A stretch of DNA of 64,000 nucleotides from Aurelia coerulea (lineage: Eukaryota > Cnidaria > Scyphozoa > Semaeostomeae > Ulmaridae). Of the stretch, positions 63,266 through 64,000 are shown piece by piece. The DNA lies in the NCBI GenBank assembly GCA_039566865.1, contig CM076959.1, positions 10,275,501-10,339,500 of the forward strand, given 5' to 3'. The notes beneath the pieces were generated by a model. That model saw nothing but the letters and a program-made list of their open reading frames with translations. It searched no databases and was not told where the DNA came from. The position numbers were made by a program, and so were the translations under genes. Numbering within the stretch: the stretch's first letter is position 1; every line of letters begins with the position of its first letter.

Positions 63266-64000
63266 GGGGTATATCCAGTATTTAAATGCAGAAAAATGAA
63301 TTTTTTGTCATTTTTTGCAAAAATATGTGCCAGAACCAAAATTTATCATAGATTCTAATTTTGCACTTCTTATTTATGTATCTTCAACCGTTTTGAAGTT
63401 AAATGAGTTTTAAATGACTCATATCAAAATTTGAGACTCCATTTTGGGGTGTACCTTGTCCAGAAGCCCTATGTGTTCTCGTAAAAATAGCGCGAGGAAG
63501 ACATGGTCTTTCTGTGAATCTTGTACCCCTGTGTGGTAGCCTCTTTTTCAGTAGTTCTCAGAAGTATGAGTCATCATTTCATCGCAAGAAAATGGCCGGC
63601 AAGTCGATGGGAGAAGAATTTGAATCGAGTAAAGAATCCTCCAAGGGAAACCGATAATATCCTTCAAAGATATGGAACAGAAGAAAGCAGCTTATAGACT
63701 TGCAAGGAAAGCAAAAAGAAGAGCTCCCAAAAACCAAATTGCAACGAGGAAAGGAATCGGAGCGAGCGTCCACCTCCAAACGTCCAGCAAGACCAAAACA
63801 AAACACGCAAAAGGAGAGTTGGCCTAGGCCAACCGATCTTTGTGAGGAAAGAGGAAATGAGAGTCCACCTAAAAAGAAGTCATGATGTGAAGAGAAACTC
63901 TGCAAGGCTACCCCTTTCTCAAGAAACTTTAGAAGAGGAATTTACTTGAAAGCCAGAAGATTTTGCATTGATAGATATTGAACTTTTCGATTGGGTACTC
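63266..64000. other. Non-satellite flank at the right array edge
   Basis: The monomer breaks off at TTTAG and unrelated sequence begins with GGGGTATATCC. The first ~150 bp are AT-rich with no long frame. From 63418 one + frame is open for 79 codons to a TAA at 63655, then open again to 63885, and is rich in Lys, Arg, Ser and Glu at its end. The first ATG in it is at 63592. Another frame reads Cys-Ser-Arg-Lys-Asn then Phe-Cys-Glu-Ser-Cys near 63474-63521 before a stop, faintly like a zinc-binding end of a transposase. I do not recognise a gene; a decayed mobile element or gene edge is possible. Confidence 0.6.
63818..63833. repeat. 16-bp perfect palindrome
   Basis: GTTGGCCTAGGCCAAC equals its own reverse complement. 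Related TTAGGCCTAA (26769-26778) and TAGGCCT motifs occur in the 3.4-kb insertion, so both non-satellite segments share this local word use. Confidence 0.8.

Noticed and set aside
63579..63905. 108-codon minus-strand frame in the right flank
   Set aside because: It is antisense to an A/G-rich tract, so its Ser/Phe-rich composition follows from base composition. No motif seen.

Overview
This window is almost entirely one tandem satellite-DNA array from a eukaryote. The monomer is AT-rich and about 249 bp long. By length division, roughly 93 monomers lie in the left arm (1-23811) and 145 in the right arm (27235-63265). I find no protein-coding gene that I can support, and no tRNA, rRNA or CRISPR. 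The organism is most likely a marine invertebrate animal. The hints are pure C tracts and TAGGCCTA-type palindromes in the non-satellite DNA, which I associate loosely with echinoderm-like genomes. That assignment is a low-confidence inference; satellite plus transposon fragments cannot fix the species.

The array is organised on three levels. Level 1 is the 249-bp monomer, with a 239-bp class lacking about 10 bp and a class carrying a divergent segment. Level 2 is a higher-order repeat (HOR) of about 3.46 kb (14 monomers), seen as spacings of 3464, 3464 and 3463 bp between diagnostic monomers in the left arm. Level 3 is recent segmental duplication. In the left arm a 9298-bp unit (3066-12363) is followed directly by a second copy (12364-21023). 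In the right arm two blocks alternate: X (about 5.1 kb) and Y (about 6.8-7.0 kb). Their order is Y0-X-Z-Y-X'-X''-Y', with offsets of 12787 bp for X and 14114-14382 bp for Y. Copies differ at only a few positions, or by whole in-phase monomers, as expected from unequal exchange.

Two insertions interrupt the array, and both have an identifiable empty site elsewhere in the window. The first (226-946) is a ~720-bp non-autonomous DNA transposon with imperfect terminal inverted repeats. The second (23812-27234) is a 3423-bp non-satellite segment that splits a recognisable monomer variant; the unsplit version is intact at 54841-55012. The two arms are therefore one array. This segment has a 13-bp near-terminal inverted repeat, three C tracts and no convincing gene.

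The stretch 4561-5184 is a deletion-riddled near-duplicate of the sequence just downstream and may be an assembly artefact. From about 58470 to 63265 the monomers are more heterogeneous, with no long duplication, like a decaying array edge. The array ends at 63265 and unrelated DNA, perhaps a mobile element, follows to 64000. The monomer carries three short dyad symmetries. With the HOR architecture, this makes a centromeric or pericentromeric satellite a reasonable hypothesis that the sequence alone cannot prove.
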